From Symbiodinium natans (lineage: Eukaryota > Sar > Dinophyceae > Suessiales > Symbiodiniaceae): 64,000 bases of DNA. The stretch lies in the NCBI GenBank assembly GCA_905221605.1, contig CAJNDS010002470.1:123501-187500 (forward strand). The letters are read 5' to 3'. Position numbers and translations under genes: made by a program. The notes below the pieces were generated by a model. The model did no database searches and had not been told where the DNA came from. It was given only the letters and a program-made list of their open reading frames with translations. Positions 53,646 to 63,528 of the stretch are shown one piece after another (the stretch's first letter is position 1; each line of letters opens with the position of its first letter).

Positions 53646-56600
53646 GTGCCTTGGCAAATTGAACCCTACATCTGGGGTCATATGCTCTATAATTTCTGTA
53701 TACTACTATAGTTCCTGTGAAGGTATATGAATTGGGATGTTCCCCCTTGTATTAACAGTGCTTCATAGGGATTATTATAAGGGGGGATTGTAATTGAGGA
53801 CTGCTATAGTATAAGGGGAACCCTAAACCCTAAACCCTAAACCTTAAACCCTAAGCCCTAAACCCTAAACCCCAAACCCCAAACCCTAAACCCTAAACCC
53901 TAAACCCTAAACCCTAAACCCTTTTTAGGGTTCTGGTGCTCCTCAAGGTGCTTGCGAGAAAGCCGGCCTTTGGGAGGATGCGCTCCATTTGTTTTCGCAT
54001 CTCCCGGCCATGACCGTCCAAGCAGATACCTGGTAGCTGAGTGAGTACACTGGACAGTTTTTGGGATACTCTAGCCCCTTCCAGAACCGAAAGTGTACAC
54101 CTTGTGTTTTGGGGCTTATGACCTCAGCAACTCAGGATACCGTTAGCTACAATGCCAGTATAAGTGCTTGCGCGAGAACGGGTCAGTGGCCGCTCGCCCT
54201 GCACTTCCTCTCGGGAATGTCCGTGGCATCGATTGCAGGAACGGTCGTGAGCGTCAATGCCGGGATCAGCGCCTGTGAGAAAGCCGGGCAGTGGCAGATG
54301 GCACTGCACCTCCTAGACAGGACTTGGCTGCTCTGAAGATCCGTGCTGTTTTTTCTACGCTATCTGCCTGCAATGGATGCTTCATGTCCCACATGTTTAG
54401 ACCCGTCTTGCTCGAAGACCCTCTGAACCTCAAACCTTCGAAGAGGATGCCCCTGGCTCAGCTTTTGCCGGATCTCATCAGCTGCAATGCGAGTCTCAGC
54501 GCCGCTTGGCAACGCTTGTAGCCTCCATACCCTTAACCCTAAGCCCTAAACCCCGAACGGGATTTTCAGGCATTGGGAGTTTCACAGCTTCAGGTGTTCT
54601 TGAATGCAGGGGCTTCGGGTTCAGGATTTGGGGAACCTAGGGTGACGTTGCTCCGTAGGGTTTCAGGCCTTAGGATAATCAAAACAGAGCACCCTTAACG
54701 TGACGTAGTCTCCTAGTGAAGATCGATGGCCTCGCGAATTTCGATCCACTTCATTGCAGAAGCCTGGACATGGTAATGTAGGCCTTTTGTAATTATACTT
54801 AATACTCTTATCGCCCCCCAAACCCTACTTCCAATTATTAAGGCCCCTATATTAGCCAACTTGACAAGCCTGGGTGGCACCAAAAAGCCCCAACCCAATG
54901 CGAAACGCGATGGGGCGGGGGTACCCTATCGGGTTTGGGGTTTATTTGGGGGGTCCTTATTATAAGGTGATCCTACTCTATTTGGGGGTCTATTTTTGGG
55001 GTCCCCTAGTTTTCGTAAAGCCCCGAAATGTTCAGAACAGCCGAGGCCTGTGAGAAGGCCCGGCAGTGGGAGCAGGCCCTTCACCTTCTCATGGTGGGAA
55101 TGGCTGGCCATAGACACTTCGCCGGGTTTTGAGGGGCTGGGTGTTCTTAGCAAACAGCAGTATGCCTACCGAAACCCAGTCTTTGGCTCCAAAGAAGCTC
55201 AGAACCCGAGGCCTTTTCTGAAGGCCCTTCACCCTCCAAGCCTCTGAAAGGAGGGTGTGTGGTGCTGACTGGTGCTGACTGAGGAGTTGCAAGCGACGTA
55301 GTCACCTGGAATGCTGTGATTCGGGCGAGTGCGGGTGGTGGACGCTGGCTGCTGGCGGTGGGGTTGCTGTCGGGTGTCCAGTTTGCTTCTAGGTGCGGAA
55401 GCCATTAATCCGGTTTAAGTTTTACTGTTTTCGGTTGTCTCAGGTGTAGGCAGGTCCTAGGGACATTTTTTTCTTGTGCCTTAGGCTGGTTGAAGAGGAA
55501 CTTCCTTTGAAAGCCGCGCTCTAGGCTACGGTGCAGGCGGATGTGATCACCTTTGGGGCCTGTATTGCGTGCTGCGCAGAGGATGGCCACTGGCAGATGG
55601 CGGTGCAGCTGCTGACGGAAATGCCGGCAGCCCGCGTTGCGGCCAACGCCATCAGCTTCAACTCGTGCATTAGCGCCTGTGAAACTGGGGCTCTTGTTGA
55701 AGGAACTTTAAACGTTGAGGTGCTTAAGTCAACTTATCACAAGAGGGCTACCCCAAACCCCAAACCCTAAACCCAAAGCCCTAAACTCCAAATCATACCC
55801 TGTTTATGTTTTAACAAGAACCCAGGAGAAAGCCGCACGGTGGCAAGAGGCGCTCCTGCTGCTGTCGGACATGCCCAAAGCCGCATTGCAACTCGGCTCT
55901 TCTCTGTGAGGTTTGCCTCTGTGGGGGAGTTGAGGGTTTCGGGTCTGGCCCTAAACCCCAAACCCTCACCCCCAAACCCCAAAGCCCAAACCCCAAACCC
56001 CAAACCCCAAACCCCAAACCCCAAACCCCAAACCCCAAACCCCAAACCCCAAAGCCCAAAGCCCAAACCCCAAACCCCAAACCCCAAACCCCAAACCCCA
56101 AACCCCAAACCCCAAACCCCAAACCCCAACCCCAAACCCAAACCCCAAACCCCAAACCCTAAACCCTAAACTCCAAACCCTAAACCCTAAACCCTAGACC
56201 CTACCCACCTGAGGGTTCAGGGTGTTGCCATGCTTTCGTCTGCCTTGAACGTGAGACTCAGCACTCAGCACATGGGAGAGCCACGAAGCCTCACAATCCG
56301 GTCGATTGTCTACCCTTTTTGCCCCTATCCCCGGTTAAGGGTTTAGGGTTTGGGTTTAGGGTTTCGGGTTTAGGCGGGGGTTTAGGGTTTAGGCGGGTTT
56401 AGGGTTTAGGGTCTTCGTGTGACACGCTACGAATCTGGAACCTGGCTCGCCGAGGCAAGCGGACAGCATCAGCTTCTCGGACACTTTCTAGAACCCAGAG
56501 TAGGCCTGCATTCCTGTATGTTTAGGGTGCAGAGGTTCCAGAGGTTCCCTTACGAGCCCGTTTAAATCAACAAGGGCAACCCCTGTTTTCTACTCTTTTG

Positions 56601-59600
56601 GTCCAGCTTTGCATGGTTCTCGGAAGCCTGGATGTCGATGGTCTCCTTCTTGAAAACCTCCAAAGGCTTTAATGGGTTGGGACCCTTGAGACCTCTCAAC
56701 CCTTAGACCCCCAAACCCCCTAAACCCTAAGTGCCGAAACGCCTAAACCCTAAGCCCGAGCCCCCCAAACCCCTAAACCCTAAACCCTAAACCCTAAACC
56801 CTAAACCCTAAACCCTGATGGGAGATGGGGGTGGAAGGATGGAGGGCTTAGGCTCAGAAGTAAGGTTGCTCGGGCCGCAAAGGCCCAAAGGGAAAACTTC
56901 GTTTGGGGAAGACACCCTGGGCCTGGGGCTTCAAGGGCTTTGGGTAAGTCCCCAAACCCGCAAACCAGGAGGCTTATAGTCTACTATAGGGGTCGGAATA
57001 ACCACTATAATGGTATTCCGTGGTCCTTATTTGATATTTCTACTATAGTCGCCCCCCCCATATATCAAGCCTCAAGGCGGAATGTCCGCTCAGGCTTCAA
57101 TGCCAGCATCAGCGCTTGCAGCCAGTCCTCGCGATGGCAGGAAGCCTTGCAGATTCTTTGGGCGATGCCTGTGGCCAAGGTGGCGTCTTAGGGATTAGGG
57201 TTTAGGGTTGAGGGTTGAGTTGTAGCGCTAAACCCTGAACCCTAAACCCGAAACCCTAGACCCCTAACCCCTAACCCCTAAACCCTAAACCCTAAACCCT
57301 AAACCCTAAACCCTAAACCCTAAACCCTAAACTCTAGAAGGGTCAGGGTTTAGGGTTTGGCATGTCCAAGGGTCTGTAGAGTTTTAGGGTTCAAGGCATA
57401 TGCCCGAACTCCTAACAAAGCCCCTGACCCGTAATCCGCAGTCCGGGGGGGAGAGTGTGCTTGGGGTTTTGGGGTTTGGGGGTTTTGGGGTTTTGGGGTT
57501 TTGGGGTTTTGGGGTTTTGGGGTTTTGGGGTTTTGGGGTTTTGGGGTTTTGGGGTTTCGGGGTTTCGGGGTTTCGGGGTTTTGGGGTTTTGGGGTTGTGG
57601 GGTTGCGCTGGGTTGCGGGGTTGTGGGGTTGTGTGGTTGTGTGGTTGTGTGGTTGTGTGGTTTTGGGGTTTTGGGTTTTTTGGGGTTCTGGGGTTTTCGG
57701 GCTTTGGGGCTTAGTAAGGGGAAGTGAGGTGGCGGCAGATGTTACGAGCTTCAGCGCCTGCCTGGGAGCTTGCGAGCGCAGCGGTCGCCTGCTCTTGGAG
57801 AAGTGGGGTCAAGGTTCGGCTTCACGTTTCGGTTGCGAAAACAAGCCTTCAGAAGCAGCAGCCAGAACCCTAGAAACCCCACATCCTATACCTTGAACCC
57901 CAAACCCCAAACCCCTACACCTGCTCACAGAACCTAACTCTAGACTCTGATCCGAGGCCAGTGGCAGTCGGCATTGCTGCTGCTATCACGAATGCCCGCT
58001 GCCCGAGTTGCAGCATTCCGCACACAAACAGTACTTGTTTAGGGCTTCGAAGTTTGAACTTGGGATTCAGGGTTGAGGGTTTAGGGTGTAGGGCAGTTTA
58101 GGGCTGAAGCCAGTTCAAGGATGCCTTGTCAGGCTTTCATGCTCCAGGTGACCTACTGGAACCACAAAAACCACAATAAGCCCTCAATCCTGAATCTAAA
58201 CGCCCGCTGGCCTCAATCCAGAGCCCTCAGTCAAGAATTGTTCGCGCTACCCTAGGCCTGAACCCTAAACCCCAACCCTAAACCCTAAACCCTCAACCCC
58301 AATTCTAAACCCTAAATCCTCGACCCTATACCCTATAAACCCTAAACTCCAAGCCCGAAGCCTATGATTCCCCTGTGACGGTTAAAGGTTTCAAGTTTAA
58401 GGGTTGGGGTCTTTGGGTTTGGGGTGTAGGGCCCCACGTTCGGTTTTAGGCTTTTGGCTAGGGGGATACTTGAACGGTTCATGGATACTTATATATCCCT
58501 ACTTGTAAGTACCCATGAACCTCCAAGTACGTAGGGCTTAATGTTGGGGTTGAGGGTTTCCGGAATTTAATAATGCAGTGTGCTTCCCTCGCCTTCTTGA
58601 AAACGGCGGGATTGGTTTATGCCGTTCCTTCGTGGCTTGACCTGTCTCCAACTGATGTGATCTCTCCTCGATTTTGTTCGTGTACCGTGCTTGACTGCCA
58701 AAATTGTTTGGCGTTGCTTTGAGCAAAAGATGCTGAACAACCCGAAAACGCGATAACCGCAGTATCTCATTCCTGAAACTCTACCTCCATCCCGGCGATG
58801 TTCTTTACCCATGAGTCGCTTGTATTGAACGAGAAGTCACAGCTTGCCCGACTTCTGTTGAAGCAACGTCCATCATGAGTTGAGCGTTGAGGGTTGTAGT
58901 TCTTTGCGTATGGTGCAACGTCCAAAATCTGCACTAGGGGGTTGTCTCTTGGAGAAATACAGTGAACTCCTCCTCCAAAAAGTTGGAACAGTCTTATCCC
59001 CACACCCCAAAAGGTACGTCAAAGGAATCATCATCCTTCAACCACGTTCCAACTTTCTGGAGTTTACTGTAGGAGGCAGTTTGGGTTCAAGCCTGTAACT
59101 TTGCAACAAGATGTCTGTCCCAGATCTCTGGAAGGATCCCAAGAAGTAGAACCCCCAAGTAGTACCAAACCCTAAACCCTAAACCCTACACCCTAAACCC
59201 TAAACCCTAAGCGCCAAACCCCAGACCCCAAACCTCAAACCCCAAACCCCAAACCCCAAACCCCAAACCCCAAACCCCAAGCCCCAAACCCCAAACCCCA
59301 AACCCCAAACCCTAAACCCCAAACCCCAAACCCCAAACCCCAAACCCCAAACCCCAAATCCTAAACCCTAAACCCTAAACTACTATCGGAGGGCTCGTCA
59401 GGCAAACGTGATCAGCTTTCTGGCGGCCTTGGGGGCCTGCGAGCGCGATGGCCGCTGGGAGCTGGCCCTGCAGGTGCTTTCAGCGTGGCCGGGCTCAATA
59501 CTTGGAGGTTCAGGGTACTCATAGTCTTTAGGGTTCAGGGTTTAGGAGTTAAGGTTTTGGGTTTAGGGTCCAGAGTTGAGGGTTTAGGGTTTAGGGGGAA

Positions 59601-62600
59601 AAGGTTTCTTATGAACCAAGTACAAGTGCAGTTATAACCCACTTGTAAGCCCCTCAAGTACCCTAATAGGGTTAGAATTGGGTTAGAAGTACAGTTGTAC
59701 CTGGGTTACTAAGTAGCTTGAACCTCCAAGTCGTCTCCTTAGGAAAGACGGTTTTTTGTTTTGATATAACCCAGGGAAATATTGAGCACCTCATAGTTCT
59801 GACGACTTCTAGAGGTGTGTGGGCCCAACCCGCGTTTAGGGTTTGGGGGTGTAGGGTTTTGTGGTTCGTGTTTACAGGAGGACTGCTGAGATGCCGGTGC
59901 TTCTTCTCGGCTTTCAGAGCTGTCTGTTCCTGACACTACAAAGTTTTCTGTGGGGGTTCAGAGCTCAGGACAATCGAAAGCCAGGATTTCGGGTAGCATC
60001 TCAACCTGAACCCTTCAACCCTTCTAACGCCACCTGAAAACCCTTTAAAGCCTTTTCAGGCCCTGCACAACACTTAACAAAACTACGAAAACCCTGGCAA
60101 GTCCTGCAAACAAACTCTTGGGCCCACGCAACCCGAAACAGGCATCCTGCTCCAGCACCCTCCTTGGCATAAAAGTAGGGTAACTGTGGCCATAAGTTAG
60201 GTAACTCTTGTTATGACCTTCTTGAGGGAGCTTATCACCCTGCTTACACGTACCCATGAACCTTTTAGTACAGATCTGCGTGGAATGAGTCCGCTGGCAG
60301 ATATTCTTGCAAAAGGGCTTAGGGTTTTAGGGTGGCCTGGGGTTTAGGGCTGGGAGGGATGCTTTCAGGCTTCGTGCCCGCAGGATGCCGGCGGCCAAAG
60401 TTCCTGCCCACGTGACGACCCTGAGCGCATGCGCCTGGGCGAACATTTCAGGTGCGAAGCCCTAAACCCGCAACGCATCTTCTCCTGAAACCCAATACCC
60501 TCAACGCTAAGCCGTAAGCATCCTAGGGGCACGCAGAAGCCCAGAACTCTCGGAGCTGGATCTAAATTCATCATTTCAAATCTCACAGCTTTAAACCAAG
60601 AAGGACCCCAAAGGCAACCATACTTTAGAGAAGTGACCACATATTACAAGAACCCGCCTAGGTCCTGAACCAACCCTAAACCCTAAACCCTAAACCCTAA
60701 ACCCTAAACCCTAAACCCTAAACCCTAAACCCTAAACCCTAGACCCTAAACCCTAAACCCTAAACCCTAAACCCTAAACCCTAAACCCTAAACCCTAAAC
60801 CCTAAACTTTAAGCTTTAAACTTTAAACCTAAACCTTAAACCCCAAACCCTATGAAAACAGGCATCAGCGCGGTGGCACGGGCCCAGCAGTGGCAGAGAG
60901 CACTGGAGATCCCTGGCTCTGTTTGGGCAAATCGGGGGGTTTTAGGTTTGAGGTTTTAGGGTTTAGGGTTTAGAGTTTGGGTGAAGGCTTCGAGTTTGGG
61001 CAAGTTTGAGGGAGGGGGGTTGTCTTAGGGTTAGTGTCTTGGGGTGGAGGGGTTTAGGGTGAGATCTTGGGATTGTGAGGTCTACAGTTTAGGCTGTAGG
61101 GCTGCCTCGGAAGAACCCTCGGAACCGCCAGCTTTGACACCGCCGCTGCGATACCAAGACCGTCTCGGATCGTTGTACGGTTTGAGGCTTACAGGGTTTA
61201 GGGTTGGGGTTTTTTAGCAGTCAGGATCTACTGGCGGCTTGTGTAAATGCCTTTTCCAGGACCCAGAGCGGGCTCGTTTTGCCATGTGTTTTTGGGTGAG
61301 GTTCCCTAGTCAAATTTAGCAACATGGTCTCCTTGGTACTGCTAGGTTACTCTGGGGCTTAGGCATGCTCTTTGATGATCCTTATTCTAAGGAAGTATAG
61401 CAGTGAGCTGTATAGGATTTTCTGAGCAGTCAGGTCTAAGTTTCAAGCTTGACCTGAAGGTCTAAGCCCTATGAAGCCAAAACCCTAGCCCTTCACCCCA
61501 AAAGCCTTTATAGGGTTTGGGGCTCCGGGTTTAGGGTGAACCCTAAACCCTAAAGCCGAACCCGAACCCTTAAACCTGCACCTAGGCTATTTGCAGAGAT
61601 GCCCAGCCGCACGCTGGAGGCCAATGTGCGCCTAGGCACTTCAAAGGGTGCGCGCTGCACCATCCTTCTGAAGCACGCACATCCCTAAGCCCTGGGTTTA
61701 GGGTTTAGGGTTTAGGGTTTAGGGTTTAGGGTTTAGGGTTTAGGGTTTAGGGTTTAGGGCCAACCTTTCGATGTCTTTGAGACGGATACCCATCTCTAGA
61801 GTCACAAGGGGCCCCAAGTCGTTTGCCCTGACGCCCATGGCCTGGGGGGGTTGTTGGAGTGCTATGTTGGCTGTGCTCTAAACGCTAAACCCTAAACCCT
61901 AAAGCCTAAACCCTGAACCCTAAACCTGTGCTCAGGATTAGCTTCAATGCCACCATCACGGCTTGCACCTCGGCGCGCAAGCCCTGCATACCCTCAAAAG
62001 GATCAGCGATGGATCTCAAGCCAGACCCGAAGCTTCGAGACCCTTAAGGCCCCATGCGACTTCCGGCGCCCAAAGCCGTCATTAGCAACCACCGAAACCC
62101 TAAACGCTAAATGCTAAACGCTAAACCCTGAGCCCTAAACCCTAAACCCTAATCCCTAAACCCTAAACCCTAAACCACCTGTTTTCCAATGCTGAGGGCT
62201 TTGTGGTCTCAGAGATTCCGAGTTCAGTCTCCTGAAGGTATCCAGGTTGTAATCTGGGGGTCGGAATACATACCAGCGGTATTCCCATAGGGTCCCTAAT
62301 TCGTAATGCCCTCCAAAACCCTATTCTAATCTTAAAGGCCCCTATATTAGTTCTCTCTTTCTCTTTACCCTTTAAATCTCCTAATCTCTCTTTCTCTCGC
62401 GCTCCCTCTCCGGCTCCCTTTTCTTTAAACCCTAAACCCTACAATGCTTCAGTCTGTCCCTGTCTACCTTCAGGTCTTTCGGGATTGTTAGGCCCACCAT
62501 GCACCCGACGCTAAACCCCAAACCCGAAATCCAAGCGTTTAGACGGTTTTAGGGCTTAGGGCTCAATTACCCTCAACCCTAACCATAAACCCCAAAACCC

Positions 62601-63528
62601 AAAAACCCCAAAACCCCTAAAACCCCTAAAACCCTAAAACCCTAAAACCCTAAACCCCTAAAACCCTAAAACCCTAAAACCCTAAAACCCTAAAACCCTA
62701 AAACCCTAAAACCCTAAAACCCTAAAACCCTAAAACCCTAAAACCCTAAAACCCTAAAACCCTAAAACCCTAAAACCCTAAAACCCTAAAACCCTAACAC
62801 CCTAAAACCCTAAAACCCTAAAACCCTAAAACCCTAAAACCCTAAAACCCTAAAACCCTAAAACCCTAAAACCCTAAAACCCTAAAACCCTAAAACCCTA
62901 AAACCCTAAACCCGAAACCCTAAACCCTAAACCCATGTCGACTTTTCGTAAGGCGAGCGGGGCCATCAGTGGCGCCGGGCGCTGGAGCTGCTGGCCGGAG
63001 GGCGTCTCCGAAGCGTCTGGGCTTTGGATTTCAACGGTGTTGGGCTTTTGGCTTTTGGTCTGAGGGTTTAGGGTTTGATTAGGGTTTAGGGTGTCAAGGG
63101 TGTTGGGCTTTTGGCTTTTGGGCCTAGGGATTAGGGTTGAATTGGGGTTTAGGGTGTCAGGGTGTGAGGGTTTAGGGTGTCGGGGTGTCAGGGTGTTAGG
63201 GTCTGGGGTTCAGGGTGCTTGGGTTCTGGGGTCCACGATTCTTCTGTCAAAGCACCCACACCCCAAACCCCAAGGCCAAAAACTCTTTGAACCCTCCAAA
63301 CCCCAAAGCCGTAGACCGTTCCCCGCCCCGCAAAGAATCGACTTAGAAACCCAAGGCCTAAGCCTTAAACTTTGCACTAAACCCTAAACCCTTAACGCGT
63401 AAACCCCGATCCCTAAGCTGCTGGATCATCCCACAGGCCAGGGCCCCAATACCACTTCCTTCAACTCGGCGCTCGCCGCTTTCCAGGCCTCGGGCGGGGG
63501 AAGTGGGAGGGGTTGTCTCGGGAGTTGA
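51911..63528 (+). CDS. PPR gene B, at least 23 exons, runs off the window
   Basis: Exons: 51911-51984, 52598-52664, 52875-52975, 53157-53246, 53551-53645, 53948-54024, 54136-54320, 54446-54500, 55046-55112, 55284-55384, 55525-55680, 55826-55887, 56455-56471, 57094-57179, 57729-57783, 57957-58012, 59402-59484, 60384-60430, 60862-60907, 61586-61627, 61936-61964, 62953-63012, and a last visible exon from 63437. All 22 junctions keep frame, giving about 550 residues before the last exon, all PPR motifs. Donors are 5 GT, 11 GC and 6 GA; every acceptor is AG|G. Like gene A, probably an organellar RNA-binding factor. Both ends are missing: the 5' part is uncertain beyond 51911, and no terminal exon lies before the window ends. 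The 63437 exon meets an in-frame TGA at 63526 but probably splices before it. Confidence 0.85.
52000..52585. repeat. telomere-like blocks in gene B intron 51985-52597
   Basis: TTTAGGG at 52005-52060 and CCCTAAA at 52440-52582, with a unique spacer (52140-52440) that shows no exon. Confidence 0.9.
52767..52870. mobile_element. MITE-like element, family G, in gene B intron
   Basis: CGGGTTTCCGGATTCCGAGATTCGGGGTACC, then GGGGTCC and GGAATCCTACTACCC, as in the copies at 38634 and 54916. It ends a few bases before exon 52875. Confidence 0.6.
53740..53821. mobile_element. MITE-like element, family I, in gene B intron
   Basis: TTCCCCCTTGTATTAACAGTGC at the left and the inverse GACTGCTATAGTATAAGGGGAA at the right, followed directly by a CCCTAAA array (53822-53922). 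Confidence 0.7.
53948..55887 (+). CDS. PPR gene B, middle exons
   Basis: Includes the longest exons of this gene: 54136-54320 (ISACARTGQWPLALHFLSGM then [19 protein letters not shown]) and 55525-55680 (ADVITFGACIACCAEDGHWQ then AANAISFNSCISAC). The latter joins 55826 (EKAARWQEALLLLSDMPKAA) only through a GA-AG intron, since TGT|GAAACT...CCCAG|GAG is the only split giving ACEKA. At 53948-54136 the donor and acceptor share GATACC. Confidence 0.85.
54786..55024. mobile_element. partial family H and full family G elements in gene B intron
   Basis: 54786-54857 matches the right part of family H (CCAATTATTAAGGCCCCTATATTAG). 54916-55024 is family G (GGGGTACCCTATCGGGTTTGG ... AGTTTTCGTAAAGCCCC), ending about 20 bases before exon 55046. 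Confidence 0.6.
55955..56205. repeat. CCCCAAA array in gene B intron
   Basis: About 28 CCCCAAA units with a few CCCAAAG, ending in CCCTAAA. Makes up much of intron 55888-56454. Confidence 0.95.
56455..59484 (+). CDS. PPR gene B, exons 13-17 of the firm set, including a 17-nt microexon
   Basis: The 17-base exon 56455-56471 supplies QADSI between MPKAAL and SFNASISAC, needed for motif length. 57094-57179 ends MPVAK and joins VAADVTSFSACLGACERSG (57729). That joins GQWQSALLLLSRMPAARVAA (57957) and then NVISFLAALGACERDGRWEL (59402). The 1389-base intron 58013-59401 contains an unrelated minus-strand frame and CCCCAAA arrays. Confidence 0.8.
56489..57065. mobile_element. family J-like and family H elements in gene B intron
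   Basis: 56489-56606: CTAGAACCCAGAGTAGGCC ... TACTCTTTTGGTCC (weak). 56977-57065: TAGTCTACTATAGGGGTCGGAAT, then TATAATGGTATTCC, and the inverse-like CCCCATATATCAAG (clear family H). A CCCTAAA block (56768-56817) lies between them. Confidence 0.55.
57200..57350. repeat. CCCTAAA array in gene B intron
   Basis: About ten CCCTAAA units with CCCTGAA and CCCTAAC variants. Confidence 0.9.
57460..57700. repeat. GGGGTTTT array grading into GGTTGTGT
   Basis: About 14 units of the 8-mer GGGGTTTT (Oxytricha-type telomere word), then GGGGTTTC, then GGGGTTGT and TGTGGTTG. FGVLGFWG-type translations are artefacts of the repeat. Confidence 0.95.
58468..58530. mobile_element. shortest family B element, 63 bp
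   Basis: ACTTGAACGGTTCATGGATACTTAT and TACTTGTAAGTACCCATGAAC (then CTCCAAGT) are almost back to back. Essentially only the two ends remain. In gene B intron 58013-59401. Confidence 0.7.
58767..59003 (-). CDS. minus-strand open frame inside a PPR intron, unknown
   Basis: Reads MGIRLFQLFGGGVHCISPRD, then QILDVAPYAKNYNPQR and a C-terminal WVKNIAGMEVEFQE, 78 residues, non-repetitive, in sequence free of telomere words (58560-59110). No family recognised. Could be a nested gene, a captured exon or a chance frame; overlapping minus frames continue downstream. Confidence 0.3.
   Translation of the reverse strand: MGIRLFQLFGGGVHCISPRDNPLVQILDVAPYAKNYNPQRSTHDGRCFNRSRASCDFSFNTSDSWVKNIAGMEVEFQE
59165..59380. 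repeat. CCCTAAA/CCCCAAA array in gene B intron
   Basis: CCCTAAA at 59165-59212, about 18 CCCCAAA units to 59360, then CCCTAAA. Confidence 0.95.
59500..59731. mobile_element. family B element with internal TTTAGGG, abutting a PPR exon
   Basis: ACTTGGAGGTTCAGGGTACTC starts 15 bases after the donor at 59485. TTTAGGG words lie at 59530-59600. The right half (AGTACAAGTGCAGTTATAACCCA ... GAACCTCCAAGT) is well preserved. Confidence 0.75.
60170..60270. mobile_element. MITE-like element, family B, right part
   Basis: AAGTAGGGTAACTGTGGCCATAAG and the right end ACGTACCCATGAACCTTTTAGTA. Confidence 0.55.
60384..63528 (+). CDS. PPR gene B, last exons in the window
   Basis: MPAAKVPAHVTTLSA joins CISAVARAQQWQRALE, LFAEMPSRTLEANV, ISFNATITA, CERGHQWRRALELLAGGRLR and finally SQGPNTTSFNSALAAFQASG. 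Exons are only 29-60 bases. Intron 61965-62952 carries the TTTTAGGG-type array. A possible next exon starts near 63690 (QWRCG after AAAAG), too weak to call. Confidence 0.75.
60672..60850. repeat. CCCTAAA array in gene B intron
   Basis: About 20 near-perfect units, then CTTTAAA variants. Confidence 0.95.
61256..61358. mobile_element. family J-like element in gene B intron
   Basis: CCAGGACCCAGAGCGGGCTCG at the left; GCTAGGTTACTCTGGGGC at the right. Confidence 0.35.
61690..61760. repeat. TTTAGGG array in gene B intron
   Basis: About ten units, in the 308-base intron 61628-61935. Confidence 0.95.
62251..62351. mobile_element. MITE-like element, family H, in gene B intron
   Basis: GTAATCTGGGGGTCGGAATAC, then CGGTATTCC, and the right end AAAGGCCCCTATATTAG. 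A CTCTCTTTCTCT tract follows (62353-62400). Confidence 0.65.
62580..62935. repeat. AAAACCCT (TTTTAGGG) array in gene B intron
   Basis: About 38 units of an 8-mer, the Chlamydomonas-type telomere word, returning to CCCTAAA at the right end. It sits 18 bases before exon 62953. Confidence 0.95.
63060..63240. repeat. degenerate GGGTGTTGGG/TTTAGGG sequence in gene B intron
   Basis: Repeats of GGTGTTGGGCTTTTGGCTTTTG (63039 and 63099) and GGGTGTCAGGGTGT words. Confidence 0.7.

Noticed and set aside
55767-56169. Frames reading PNPKPQT or GVWGLGF
   Set aside because: Translations of the CCCCAAA array; the same occurs at 21642-21964 and 35628-35944.
57400-57896. FGVLGFWG-type frames of 90-131 codons
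   Set aside because: Translations of the GGGGTTTT array; only the end from 57729 is a real PPR exon.
60290-60320. RWQIFLQKG, PPR-like
   Set aside because: Exons 59484 and 60384 join exactly without it; probably chance or a relic.
61115-61165. TASFDTAAAI, resembling a PPR SFNAAI segment
   Set aside because: It lies inside an intron whose flanking exons (60907, 61586) already join perfectly.
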